A DNA stretch of 64,000 nucleotides from a bacterium D16-56. GTDB taxonomy: Bacteria > Bacillota > Clostridia > Lachnospirales > Lachnospiraceae. Shown piece by piece: positions 16,525-26,983 of this stretch. The position numbers were made by a program, and so were the translations under genes. Position 1 is the first letter of the stretch. The number at the start of each line of letters is the position of its first letter. The stretch spans positions 186,001-250,000 of the forward strand of contig RAYY01000001.1 in NCBI GenBank assembly GCA_003611875.1, read 5' to 3'. The notes under the pieces were generated by a model. That model saw nothing but the letters and a program-made list of their open reading frames with translations, was not told the origin of the DNA and did not search any database.

Positions 16525-19500
16525 TCAGACTCTCTTATTCGCATAAAATGCTTCGATCTGGGCCTGTTCGCTGCTCAGTCCTTTTTCCTCCATCTGCACA
16601 ATGGTATTCATCATGCGGCGGTAGTCGTGGGGCAGAATCTTTTTAAACCTGGGCAGGTACTCTCCGAAATGATCCAGAATTTCCTTCCCCTTCTCTGAGT
16701 TGGTATAAGCCACATGCTCCTGAATCATTTCCTTTAATTCCAGCACATCATACTTGCTGGTTACTTCCTCCAGGGATACCAGCTCCTTGTTGAGTCGTTT
16801 GTAAAGGTCACGCTTCTCATCCAGCACATAGGCGATTCCTCCGCTCATGCCCGCGGCGAAATTTTTGCCGGTAGGGCCAAGGACTACCACCCGGCCGCCG
16901 GTCATGTACTCGCAGCCATGGTCTCCTACCCCTTCTACCACCGCCGTGGCGCCGGAATTGCGGACGCAGAACCGCTCCCCGGCCACGCCATTGATAAACG
17001 CCTTGCCGCTGGTGGCTCCGTAGAGTGCCACATTTCCGATAATAATATTGTCCTCAGCCTGAAACTGCACTGCCCTGGGCGGGTATACCACCAGCTTGCC
17101 TCCGGACAGGCCCTTGCCGAAATAATCGTTGCTGTCCCCCACCAGCTCCAAGGTCAGCCCCCTGGGGATAAACGCTCCGAAGCTCTGCCCGCCGCTGCCG
17201 CTGCAGCTTACCATAAAGGTATCCTCCTTAAGTCCCTCCGGATACCGCCTGGTTATCTCAGACCCCAGAATCGTCCCTAAAGTCCGGTTCACGTTGCTCA
17301 CGTCAAGCTGTACACTTTTCTTTTGTCCGTTAGTCAGAGCAGACCTCAGCTTTTTCAGAAGAACCTGTTCATCCATGGTCTCCTCCAGCTTAAAATCGTA
17401 TGCCTGCTTCTCACAATAGCCTCGGAACCGGATTCCCTCATAGGGATTATTCAGTATATTGGACAAATCCACCTTGCGGGCACGCTCATAGGGAATATTC
17501 TCCTTTTTCTTCAAAAGCTCTGTCCGCCCCACCAGCTCATCCACTGTGCGCACTCCCAGCCTTGCCATATACTCCCGCATTTCCTGGGCCACAAAATTCA
17601 TGAAATTCACCACATACTCCGGCTTCCCCCGGAAACGTTTCCGCAGCTCCGGATTCTGGGTGGCAATACCCACCGGACAGGTATCCAGATTGCAGACCCG
17701 CATCATCACACATCCCATGGTTACCAGAGGAGCCGTGGCAAAGCCAAATTCCTCGGCCCCCAGCATACAGGCAATGACCACGTCACGGCCGGTCATCAGC
17801 TTTCCGTCTGTCTCCAGAATCACCTTATCCCGCAGCCCGTTCAGAATCAGGGTCTGGTGAGCCTCCGCCACTCCCAGCTCCCAGGGCAGACCCGCATTAT
17901 AAATGGAATTTCTCGGCGCCGCACCGGTGCCGCCGTCAAAGGAGGACACCAGAATCACCTGAGCTCCTGCCTTTGCCACACCGGCAGCCACGGTCCCCAC
18001 CCCTGCCTCGCTCACCAGCTTCACGGAAATCCGGGCCCTGGTGTTGGCATTTTTCAGATCATAAATCAGCTGAGCCAGATCTTCAATGGAATAAATATCA
18101 TGGTGAGGGGGCGGGGAAATCAGCCCTACACCGGTGGTGGAATGGCGGGTTTTTGCCACCCAGGGATATACCTTGCCGCCGGGAAGCTGACCGCCCTCTC
18201 CGGGCTTTGCCCCCTGAGCCATCTTGATCTGAATCTCCTGGGCACTGACCAGATAGCGGGAGGTCACACCGAACCGGCCGGAAGCCACCTGCTTGATGGC
18301 CGAACAGCGGTTATTGTTCTTCGGCCCCGGCTTCAGCCGGTCTAAGCTCTCCCCGCCCTCTCCGGTGTTGGACTTGCCTCCTAACCGGTTCATGGCAATG
18401 GCCAGGGTCTCATGAGCTTCCTGGGAAATGGACCCGTAGGACATGGCTCCGGTCTTGAACCGTTTCACGATAGACTCCACACTCTCCACTTCCTCAATAG
18501 GAATGCCTCCGTTTTCATCGTACTTAAAATCCATCAGACTCCGCAGGTTGATGGTCTGCCCCTCCTCATTCAGGGCATGGCTGTACTCCTTAAATATCTC
18601 ATAATTTCCTGTCCGGGCCGCCTCCTGTAAAAGGTGGATGGTCCGGGGATTATAAAGATGCTCCTCCTGGCCCGCCCGCTCCTTGTGGCTTCCCACACTT
18701 TCCAGGGTCAGATCCACATCCAGTCCCAGAGGGTCAAAGGCAGTGGAATGAAGCAAATCCACATCATTGGCAATGTCATTTAAGGTAATGCCTCCCACTC
18801 GGCTGACCGTGTTGGTGAAATATTTATCAATCACCTTCCCGGAAATGCCGATGGCCTCAAAAATCTGAGCTCCTTGGTAGGACTGGATGGTGGAAATGCC
18901 CATCTTGGAGGCAATCTTCACAATGCCGTGAAGCACTGCCTGGTTGTAATCATCCACTGCCGCATAATAGTCCTTGTCCAGCATGCCGCTCTCGATCAGA
19001 TACCTTACCGACTCCTGAGCCAGGTACGGGTTGACGGCACAGGCGCCGTAGCCCAGCAGGGCTGCAAAATGGTGCACCTCCCTTGGCTCTCCGCTCTCTA
19101 AAATCAGCGCCATGGAGGTTCGCTTTTTGGTCTTTACCAGGTGCTGCTGCAGGGCAGACACTGCCAGCAGGGAAGGAATGGGCACATGGTTCTCATCAAT
19201 ATCCCGGTCAGAAAGGATGATAATGTTGACCCCGTCCCGGTGAGCCCGGTCAACCTCCAGAAACAGCCGGTCAATGGCCTTTTCCAGAGAAGTATTCTTG
19301 TAATAGGTGATGGGAATCACCTCCACCTTAAACCCAGGCTGCCTCATATATTTGATTTTCAGAAGATCCGTACAGGTAAGAATGGGATTATCCACCTTTA
19401 AAATCTTACAGTTCTCCGGCTTCTCCTCCAGCACATTTCCTTCTTCCCCCACATATACGGTGGTGGAGGTAACGATCTCCTCCCGGATGGCGTCAATGGG

Positions 19501-21099
19501 CGGATTGGTCACCTGAGCAAAAAGCTGCTTGAAATAATTAAACAGAGGCTGGTGCTTCCGAGAAAGCACCGCTAAGGGGCTGTCCGCACCCATGGCAGAC
19601 ACTGCCTCTGCGCCGTTAAGGGCCATGGGCAAGATCATGGTCTTGTACTGCTCATAGGTATAACCGTAGGTCTTCTGCAGCCGGGCTCTGGTCTCCTTGT
19701 CCATAAAAGGCACTCCCTTATTGGGAATGGGCAGGGATTTCAGCTCCACCAGATGGTTATCCAGCCACTCGCCGTAGGGGCGCCGGGCAGCGTAGCGCTG
19801 CTTTAAATCCTCGTCACTGACCAGCTCCCCCTTGATTGTATCGATCAGCAGCATTTTCCCCGGACGGAGCCGTTCCTTTTTCACCACATGAGACTGCTCG
19901 ATATCAATCGCCCCCACCTCGGATGCCAGGATCACCTGATCCTCATCCGTAATATAATACCGGGAGGGGCGCAGGCCGTTGCGGTCAAGGACAGCCCCCA
20001 GCACATCCCCGTCACTGAATACAATGGATGCCGGGCCGTCCCATGGTTCCATCATGGTAGCATAATACCGGTAGAAATCCTTCACCTCCTGAGGCATGCT
20101 CTTGTCGTGAGCCCAGGGGGCCGGAATGGTAATCATCACCGCCAGAGGCAGCTCCATGCCGCTCATCATCATAAATTCCAGAGCATTGTCCAGCATGGCG
20201 GAGTCAGAGCCCTCCTGATTGATGATGGGCAATACCTTGTGCATCTCCGACTTGAAAAAGTCGGACTCCATGGTTTCTTCCCTGGCCAGCATCTTATCTA
20301 CATTGCCCCGGATGGTATTGATCTCCCCGTTATGGACAATGATCCGGTTGGGATGGGCACGCATCCAGCTGGGATTGGTGTTGGTGCTGAACCTGGAATG
20401 AACCACCGCCAGGGCAGATTCATAATCCGGATCCTGAAGATCCTCAAAAAACTGCCGCAGCTCTCCCACCAGGAACATGCCCTTGTAGACAATAGTACGG
20501 CTGCTTAAAGACACCACATAGGTATTGTCATTGCTCTGCTCAAACACCCGCCTTGCCACATACAGTCTCCGGTCAAAATCCAGCCCCTTTGCCACCTGGG
20601 CCGGCTTGCCGATAAAGCCCTGGACAATGTAGGGCATCCTCTCCACCGCCTTCTCCCCGATGCGGTCAGGATGAGTGGGCAGATCCCGCCATCCAAGGAA
20701 GGTAAGCCCCTCCTTTTTCACAATGATCTCCAGCATTTTCTTGGCCTGGTTCCTGGCCAGCTTATCCTGAGGGAAGAAAAACATACCCACTCCGTACTCC
20801 CTCTCCTCCCCCAGTGAAATGCCTAAGGGAGCCGTCACCTTCTTAAAAAAGCGATGGGATATCTGCATTAAAATGCCGACCCCATCGCCAGTCTTTCCTT
20901 CCGCGTCCTTACCTGCGCGGTGCTCTAAATTTTCCACAATGTGAAGCGCCTGCTCCACGGTCTTATGGCTCTTGATCCCCTTGATATTAGCCACAGCCCC
21001 GATCCCGCAGCTGTCATGCTCAAATCTGGGATCGTAAAGTCCGAAAGCCGCCGCCGGGACAGGGCGGGCCTTTGTCTCCCTCATCTTTTCCATAGTCAT
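16525..21099 (-). CDS. gltB: Glutamate synthase large (alpha) subunit
   Basis: 1524 aa, full family length. The N-terminal glutaminase domain has nucleophile Cys31 in EHDSCGIGAV. There is no standard propeptide; about 30 residues would be removed if processed as in other GltB proteins. The central and FMN-binding synthase domain includes GEGGESLDRLKPGPKNNNR and the 3Fe-4S ligands in CNLDTCPVGIATQ. A C-terminal beta-helix domain (GXXG-rich, GVGDHGCEYMTGG) follows. It converts glutamine and 2-oxoglutarate to two glutamates with GltD. It has its own strong promoter at 21158-21186. No T-box or obvious GltC partner gene is present. Confidence 0.97.
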   Translation of the reverse strand: MTMEKMRETKARPVPAAAFGLYDPRFEHDSCGIGAVANIKGIKSHKTVEQALHIVENLEHRAGKDAEGKTGDGVGILMQISHRFFKKVTAPLGISLGEEREYGVGMFFFPQDKLARNQAKKMLEIIVKKEGLTFLGWRDLPTHPDRIGEKAVERMPYIVQGFIGKPAQVAKGLDFDRRLYVARRVFEQSNDNTYVVSLSSRTIVYKGMFLVGELRQFFEDLQDPDYESALAVVHSRFSTNTNPSWMRAHPNRIIVHNGEINTIRGNVDKMLAREETMESDFFKSEMHKVLPIINQEGSDSAMLDNALEFMMMSGMELPLAVMITIPAPWAHDKSMPQEVKDFYRYYATMMEPWDGPASIVFSDGDVLGAVLDRNGLRPSRYYITDEDQVILASEVGAIDIEQSHVVKKERLRPGKMLLIDTIKGELVSDEDLKQRYAARRPYGEWLDNHLVELKSLPIPNKGVPFMDKETRARLQKTYGYTYEQYKTMILPMALNGAEAVSAMGADSPLAVLSRKHQPLFNYFKQLFAQVTNPPIDAIREEIVTSTTVYVGEEGNVLEEKPENCKILKVDNPILTCTDLLKIKYMRQPGFKVEVIPITYYKNTSLEKAIDRLFLEVDRAHRDGVNIIILSDRDIDENHVPIPSLLAVSALQQHLVKTKKRTSMALILESGEPREVHHFAALLGYGACAVNPYLAQESVRYLIESGMLDKDYYAAVDDYNQAVLHGIVKIASKMGISTIQSYQGAQIFEAIGISGKVIDKYFTNTVSRVGGITLNDIANDVDLLHSTAFDPLGLDVDLTLESVGSHKERAGQEEHLYNPRTIHLLQEAARTGNYEIFKEYSHALNEEGQTINLRSLMDFKYDENGGIPIEEVESVESIVKRFKTGAMSYGSISQEAHETLAIAMNRLGGKSNTGEGGESLDRLKPGPKNNNRCSAIKQVASGRFGVTSRYLVSAQEIQIKMAQGAKPGEGGQLPGGKVYPWVAKTRHSTTGVGLISPPPHHDIYSIEDLAQLIYDLKNANTRARISVKLVSEAGVGTVAAGVAKAGAQVILVSSFDGGTGAAPRNSIYNAGLPWELGVAEAHQTLILNGLRDKVILETDGKLMTGRDVVIACMLGAEEFGFATAPLVTMGCVMMRVCNLDTCPVGIATQNPELRKRFRGKPEYVVNFMNFVAQEMREYMARLGVRTVDELVGRTELLKKKENIPYERARKVDLSNILNNPYEGIRFRGYCEKQAYDFKLEETMDEQVLLKKLRSALTNGQKKSVQLDVSNVNRTLGTILGSEITRRYPEGLKEDTFMVSCSGSGGQSFGAFIPRGLTLELVGDSNDYFGKGLSGGKLVVYPPRAVQFQAEDNIIIGNVALYGATSGKAFINGVAGERFCVRNSGATAVVEGVGDHGCEYMTGGRVVVLGPTGKNFAAGMSGGIAYVLDEKRDLYKRLNKELVSLEEVTSKYDVLELKEMIQEHVAYTNSEKGKEILDHFGEYLPRFKKILPHDYRRMMNTIVQMEEKGLSSEQAQIEAFYANKRV

Positions 21100-21157
21100 G
21101 TCCTTCCTTATCCCACCTTTGTCCGGCTTTCTGCCAGGTGGTTTTTGATTTTTATAG

Positions 21158-21186
21158 ATGATACTACGGATATGAGAATTTGTAAA
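21158..21186 (-). promoter_or_regulatory. Sigma-A promoter of gltBD
   Basis: Minus strand: TTTACA (21181-21186), 17-nt spacer, TATCAT (21158-21163), about 60 nt upstream of the gltB ATG. The AT-rich DNA further upstream (21187-21280) may act as an UP element. Confidence 0.7.
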
Positions 21187-21394
21187 GACTTTTTTTAGTT
21201 TAAATTTTCAGATAATTAGATAACTTTTACTTTTAAAACTAATTATCAATTTTCATTGTGTATTTACATTATTTTTTCTATATTTTATCCTGTCAGACTC
21301 ATATCCCACAAGGGATATCTGTTGCATCCCCCAAAAGCAGAAGGCAAATCTGACAAAAACAAGATTCAGACATGCCCCAAAAATCCATTATCTG

Positions 21395-21463
21395 TTTATC
21401 ATCACCGTCCTGCCAGGCCTTTCTCCGGCATCCTCCAAAAAAGGGCCCGGCAGAGATGATAAA
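21395..21463. repeat. Long imperfect hairpin after eno
   Basis: TTTATCATC (21395-21403) pairs with GATGATAAA (21455-21463). Inner segments TCCTGCC/GGCAG and GGCC/GGGCC extend the stem. It begins 10 nt past the eno stop, but no U-tract follows. It is probably a 3'-end stabiliser or part of the eno terminator. The rest of 21187-21394 is AT-rich with nothing recognised. Confidence 0.5.
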
Positions 21464-21472
21464 GCTCCCCCT

Positions 21473-22790
<1,318 letters not shown>

Positions 22791-22816
22791 ATTGGTTTCC
22801 TATTCACAGAAGCTGA

Positions 22817-25237
22817 TTACGCCCTCAGTTCAATCCCCAAGCTCTGCAGACCGTTCAAAATCTTTTTCATCACCCCGTTCACCTCATCGTCCGTCAGGGT
22901 ATGATCCTTAGCCCGGAAGGTAATGGAATACGCCACGGACTTATATCCTGTCCCAATCTGAGCGCCCTCATAGATATCAAACAGGTTATAGCTCTCCAAC
23001 AGCTTCCCGCCTCTCTGTGCCAGCACATCTTCGATCTGTCCTACTAAAACCGCCTTGGGAACTACCATGCTAAGATCCCTGGTTACTGCAGGATATTTTG
23101 CCAAACCCTGGTATTTTCTGTCAAAATCTGCAAAAGGAATCACTGCGGGCATATCCAATACTGCCACGTAGGTCCGCTCGCCGATCTTATAACGGTCCGC
23201 CACATCCGGATGAAGCTCACCCAGATATCCCACTGTCACACCATCATATACAATATCTGCCTTTCTTCCCGGATGAAAATAAGGACGGCTGCATTTTGGA
23301 TCATAATGGACCTTTTTCCTCATTCCCAGCTTATCAAACAGCTCCTCTACCACCCCTTTCATGGTAAAGAAATCCCCTTCCCCATACATTCCAAGGGTAA
23401 ACTGCATCCGCTCATCCGGCAGCTCAGTCAACGGCAGATTCTTCGGCAGATAAATATTTGCCAGCTCATACAGCTTTACATCCTTATTCCTTCTGTTATA
23501 ATTCGTAGACAGAGAGGTGAAAAGTCCGTTTAGCGGACTGGTCCGCATGATACTGAAATCTTCTCCCAGGGGATTTAAAATCGTCACCGTCCGGCGAAGC
23601 TCATCTCCCTCCGGAATCATCAGCTTATCAAAAACCTTAGGACTTTCAAAAGAGTAGGTCATGCTCTGGCTGAATCCGGAAAACTCTGCCACCTCTCTGG
23701 CAATTTCCTCGATCCTAAGCTTATAAGACAGCTTTCCTGTAGTCGCTTCTCCTGACGGCAGTGTAGTGGGAATATTGTCATAGCCGAAAAACCTTGCCAC
23801 CTCTTCAGCCAAATCTGCCAGGCAATGGATATCCTGCCGGAATGTAGGCGCGATTACCTCCTGTGTTTCCTCATCAAAGCCCAATTCCAGCATCCGGAAA
23901 TATTCCTTCATCTGCTCTTTGCCAATCTCTGTTCCCAGAATCCGGTTAATCCTTTCAGGGTCAAATTTCACCCTTACCGGCTCCCTCTTTTGGGGATAGA
24001 TATCAAGGATCCCTCCCACCACCTCACCGGCGCCCAATTCTTCAATAAGCTGACAGGCCCGGTTAACAGCCGCCTCGGCATTATTAGGATCCAGACCCTT
24101 CTCAAACTTTCCGGAGGCATCGGTCCGAAGACCTACCTTTTTGGAGGACAACCGGATATTGGTGCCGTCAAAGCAGGCTGCCTCAAATACCATCGTCTTT
24201 ACCTCATCCGTAATCTTGGAATTTTCCCCTCCCATGATTCCGGCAATGCCTACCTCCTTTTCCCCGTCATTGATCATCAGAACCGTATGGTCCAGCTTGC
24301 GGATCTGCCCGTCTAAGGTCTGAAATTCGTCTCCGTCCTCTGCACATTTCACAATAATCTTATGGCCGCCAATGAGATCATAGTCATACGCATGCATGGG
24401 CTGGCCATATTCCTCCATCACATAGTTGGTAATATCAACAATATTGTTGATAGGACGGATTCCGCTGGCTGCAAGCCTGCGCTGCATCCATTCCGGAGAC
24501 GGAGCCAGTTTGATATTCTTCACCATCCGGGCACAATAACGTGGACATAGCGTTGTATCCTCCACCTCCACAGTCAGATAATCTCGGATATTTTCGTCAT
24601 TTCCGGTCTCCTTTACAATCGGCGGATGAAACTCCTTTCGGAATGTGGCAGCCGCCTCTCTTGCCAGGCCCACCACACTATAGCAATCTACCCGGTTGGA
24701 GGTAATCTCATACTCAAACACCACGTCATGCAGCCCCAGAACCTCCACTGCGTCTGCCCCTACAGGGGTATCCTTCGGCAGAATATAAATCCCCAGCTCC
24801 GGAGCATCCGGATACATATCCCGAGACGAACCCAGCTCCTCAATGGAGCACATCATGCCATTAGACTCAATTCCCCTGAGCTTGCCCTTCTTGATCTTGA
24901 TTCCTTCCTCTGGCAAAGGTCCGCCGTCATGGCCTCCGGCAACCTTTCCTCCGTCCAGCACTACCGGAACCTTGTCGCCTTCCTTCACATTAGGCGCTCC
25001 TGTAACAATCTGAATCGTCTCTTTACCTATATCCACCTGACAGATAATCAGCTTGTCTGCGTCCGGATGACGTTCGATTTTCGTGATCTGTCCTGTCACG
25101 ATTTTTTCCAAATTTTTATCTAAATACTGGCCCCCCTCTACCTTGCTTCCGGAAAGGGTCATTGCGTCAATATATTCCTGTGCAGTAACATCCAGATCCG
25201 GAACATATGCTTTAATCCATGATAACGCTGTGTTCAT
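22817..25237 (-). CDS. pheT: Phenylalanyl-tRNA synthetase beta subunit
   Basis: 806 aa, standard length. Domains in order: an N-terminal tRNA-binding OB fold (residues ~40-150, with HPDADKLIICQVDIG), B3/B4 editing domain (~210-385, with YEITSNRVDCYSVVGLAREAA and FDGTNIRLSSKKVGLRTDAS), B5 domain (~400-475), the catalytic-like core (~480-690) and the C-terminal anticodon-binding FDX-ACB domain (~710-806, YPAVTRDLSMVVPK). It pairs with PheS in an alpha2-beta2 enzyme that charges tRNA-Phe. It lies 113 nt after pheS, both controlled by the T-box leader. Confidence 0.97.
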   Translation of the reverse strand: MNTALSWIKAYVPDLDVTAQEYIDAMTLSGSKVEGGQYLDKNLEKIVTGQITKIERHPDADKLIICQVDIGKETIQIVTGAPNVKEGDKVPVVLDGGKVAGGHDGGPLPEEGIKIKKGKLRGIESNGMMCSIEELGSSRDMYPDAPELGIYILPKDTPVGADAVEVLGLHDVVFEYEITSNRVDCYSVVGLAREAAATFRKEFHPPIVKETGNDENIRDYLTVEVEDTTLCPRYCARMVKNIKLAPSPEWMQRRLAASGIRPINNIVDITNYVMEEYGQPMHAYDYDLIGGHKIIVKCAEDGDEFQTLDGQIRKLDHTVLMINDGEKEVGIAGIMGGENSKITDEVKTMVFEAACFDGTNIRLSSKKVGLRTDASGKFEKGLDPNNAEAAVNRACQLIEELGAGEVVGGILDIYPQKREPVRVKFDPERINRILGTEIGKEQMKEYFRMLELGFDEETQEVIAPTFRQDIHCLADLAEEVARFFGYDNIPTTLPSGEATTGKLSYKLRIEEIAREVAEFSGFSQSMTYSFESPKVFDKLMIPEGDELRRTVTILNPLGEDFSIMRTSPLNGLFTSLSTNYNRRNKDVKLYELANIYLPKNLPLTELPDERMQFTLGMYGEGDFFTMKGVVEELFDKLGMRKKVHYDPKCSRPYFHPGRKADIVYDGVTVGYLGELHPDVADRYKIGERTYVAVLDMPAVIPFADFDRKYQGLAKYPAVTRDLSMVVPKAVLVGQIEDVLAQRGGKLLESYNLFDIYEGAQIGTGYKSVAYSITFRAKDHTLTDDEVNGVMKKILNGLQSLGIELRA

Positions 25238-25350
25238 ATCTAGTTCTCCTATTCTACCAACTGCGGTACTTGTTTTTTATGGTTGCTTCACTCTGTCCGG
25301 CACATTTCCAAATGGAAAAGCATTTTCTCTCCCATATGCCTGATTTTCTA

Positions 25351-26370
25351 TTAAAACTGCTTCAAAAACCGAATATCATTTTCATAAAGCAGTCTCATAT
25401 CATCAATCTCATATTTCAAAAGCGCGATTCGCTCCAGCCCTACGCCAAAAGCAAAGCCCGTATATTCATCCGGGTCGATCCCGCACATTTCCAATACATG
25501 AGGATGTACCATACCACAGCCCAGAATCTCAATCCATCCGGAGCCTTTACAGAACCGGCATCCCTTTCCGCCGCATTTAAAGCAGCTCACATCCACCTCT
25601 GCGCTGGGTTCCGTAAAGGGGAAATGATGAGGGCGGAACTTGACCTTTGTCTCCTCCCCGAACAGCTCCCTGGCAAACTCTGCCAATGTGCCCTTCAGGT
25701 CCGCAAACGTAATGTGCTTGTCGATTACCAGCCCCTCCACCTGGTGAAAGGACGGAGAATGGGTGGCATCCACCTCGTCGGAACGGAAAACACGCCCCGG
25801 CGCTATCATCCTTATGGGCAGCTTCCCCTTTTCCATGGTACGTGCCTGAACCGGTGAGGTCTGAGAACGCAGGCAGATCTCTGGATTGATGAAAAAGGTA
25901 TCCTGCTCATCTCTGGCAGGATGATCCGGGGGAATGTTCAGTTTGGTAAAATTGTAATCCTGATATTCCACCTCAGGCCCTTCCACCACCTCATATCCCA
26001 TTCCCACAAAAATCCGTTCCACTTCCTTTAAGGCAATCATATTGGGATGGCTGTGTCCTACCTGCGCCTTCTTTGCCGGCAGCGTCACGTCGATCACTTC
26101 CCTTTTTAACTGTTCCTCACGGATTTTTCCGGCCAGCAGCTCCCTGGTCTCCTCTAGCCTGGCCTCGATCATCGCCCTGGCATCATTGACCATCTGTCCC
26201 ACCTTAGGACGGTCCTCCGGCGACACATCCTTCATACTCTTTAACACACTGGTTAGCTGACCCTTTTTTCCTAAGTACGCCACCCGGATATCGTTCAGCT
26301 TCTCCAAGGCATCCGAGGACTCAATCTGCTTTAATGCTTCCTCTTTAATCTTTTCCAATCGCTCTCTCAT
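25351..26370 (-). CDS. pheS: Phenylalanyl-tRNA synthetase alpha subunit
   Basis: 339 aa. An N-terminal coiled coil (~1-90) leads into a class II synthetase core with motif 2 around RVFRSDEVDATHSPSFHQVEG, the phenylalanine pocket FTEPSAEVDVSCF, a Cys-rich insert (CFKCGGKGCRFCKGSG) and motif 3 GFAFGVGLERIALL. It forms the catalytic subunit of cytoplasmic PheRS. It is the first gene after the T-box leader and starts with ATG at 26370 after AAAGGA. Confidence 0.97.
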   Translation of the reverse strand: MRERLEKIKEEALKQIESSDALEKLNDIRVAYLGKKGQLTSVLKSMKDVSPEDRPKVGQMVNDARAMIEARLEETRELLAGKIREEQLKREVIDVTLPAKKAQVGHSHPNMIALKEVERIFVGMGYEVVEGPEVEYQDYNFTKLNIPPDHPARDEQDTFFINPEICLRSQTSPVQARTMEKGKLPIRMIAPGRVFRSDEVDATHSPSFHQVEGLVIDKHITFADLKGTLAEFARELFGEETKVKFRPHHFPFTEPSAEVDVSCFKCGGKGCRFCKGSGWIEILGCGMVHPHVLEMCGIDPDEYTGFAFGVGLERIALLKYEIDDMRLLYENDIRFLKQF

Positions 26371-26470
26371 ATTCTCTTTCCTTTCTCTCCTTCTTCCTCA
26401 AATAAAAGCCTTTGCCTGCCCGGAAAATCCACGGCAAACAGACTCTGACCAAGCCATAAGATTTTCTGGT

Positions 26471-26765
26471 AAAATAAAAAACGCCCCTTTGCCATCGTTT
26501 CCGATCACAAAGGGACGGTTCTCTCACCGCGGTACCACCCTGCTTCCCACACGGTTTGATACCCGATTTGATTCTCACCGCGCAGACACTTTTCTATGCG
26601 TAACGTGCATCCCCGTCGCCGCTTACTCCTGGCCCGCAAAATATCTCCGGCACATTCCTTCAGCCGCGCAGCTCCCATGAGAATTTCGTAAGATTATCTG
26701 AACTGAAAAGGGCTTTCAGCCGGCGACCCTCTCTCTCTGACAGAAAATAACCTACTACTCAGCAC
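26471..26765 (-). ncRNA. T-box leader (tRNA-Phe sensing) of pheST
   Basis: On the minus strand the T-box sequence GGGTGGTACCGCG is present (within 26521-26540). It is followed by a terminator whose arms are CGTCCCTTTG and CAAAGGGGCG (26475-26518), then a T-rich run. The upstream part starts with AGTAGTAGG and GAGAGAGAGGG, as in many T-box stem I bases. A TTC triplet (26681-26683 on the plus strand as gaa) is a plausible phenylalanine specifier. Uncharged tRNA-Phe would stabilise the antiterminator and allow pheST transcription. Confidence 0.9.
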
Positions 26766-26812
26766 CCGTAAGCCCCATGATTTGCCGGCATATTCTCACT
26801 GCTTCAGGAAAG

Positions 26813-26842
26813 TTCCCGATCATTCGGCAAATAAAGCTGCTC
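26813..26842. repeat. CATTCGGCAAA dispersed motif, copy 1
   Basis: 30 nt matching 38662-38691 at 27 positions (TTCCC-ATCATTCGGCAAA-AA-GCTGCTC). The inner part also occurs inverted at 37271-37290. Here it lies between the pheST promoter and the T-box, that is, inside the transcribed leader. Confidence 0.6.
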
Positions 26843-26899
26843 CCCGGATATCACATGTTCCCTGCCTTTATCCTTTATTTCCAACAAAGCCTGTATTAC

Positions 26900-26928
26900 A
26901 TTCTAGCTAGTTTCCCTGAAAATGTCAA
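26900..26928 (-). promoter_or_regulatory. Sigma-A promoter of T-box-pheST
   Basis: Minus strand: TTGACA (26923-26928), exact 17-nt spacer, TAGAAT (26900-26905). The transcript would run about 420 nt before the end of the T-box terminator. Confidence 0.8.
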
Positions 26929-26983
26929 GCACAAATTCTCACAGAGCCTTGCTAAAAAGCTCTGTTTCGGACTAAAGAACGGT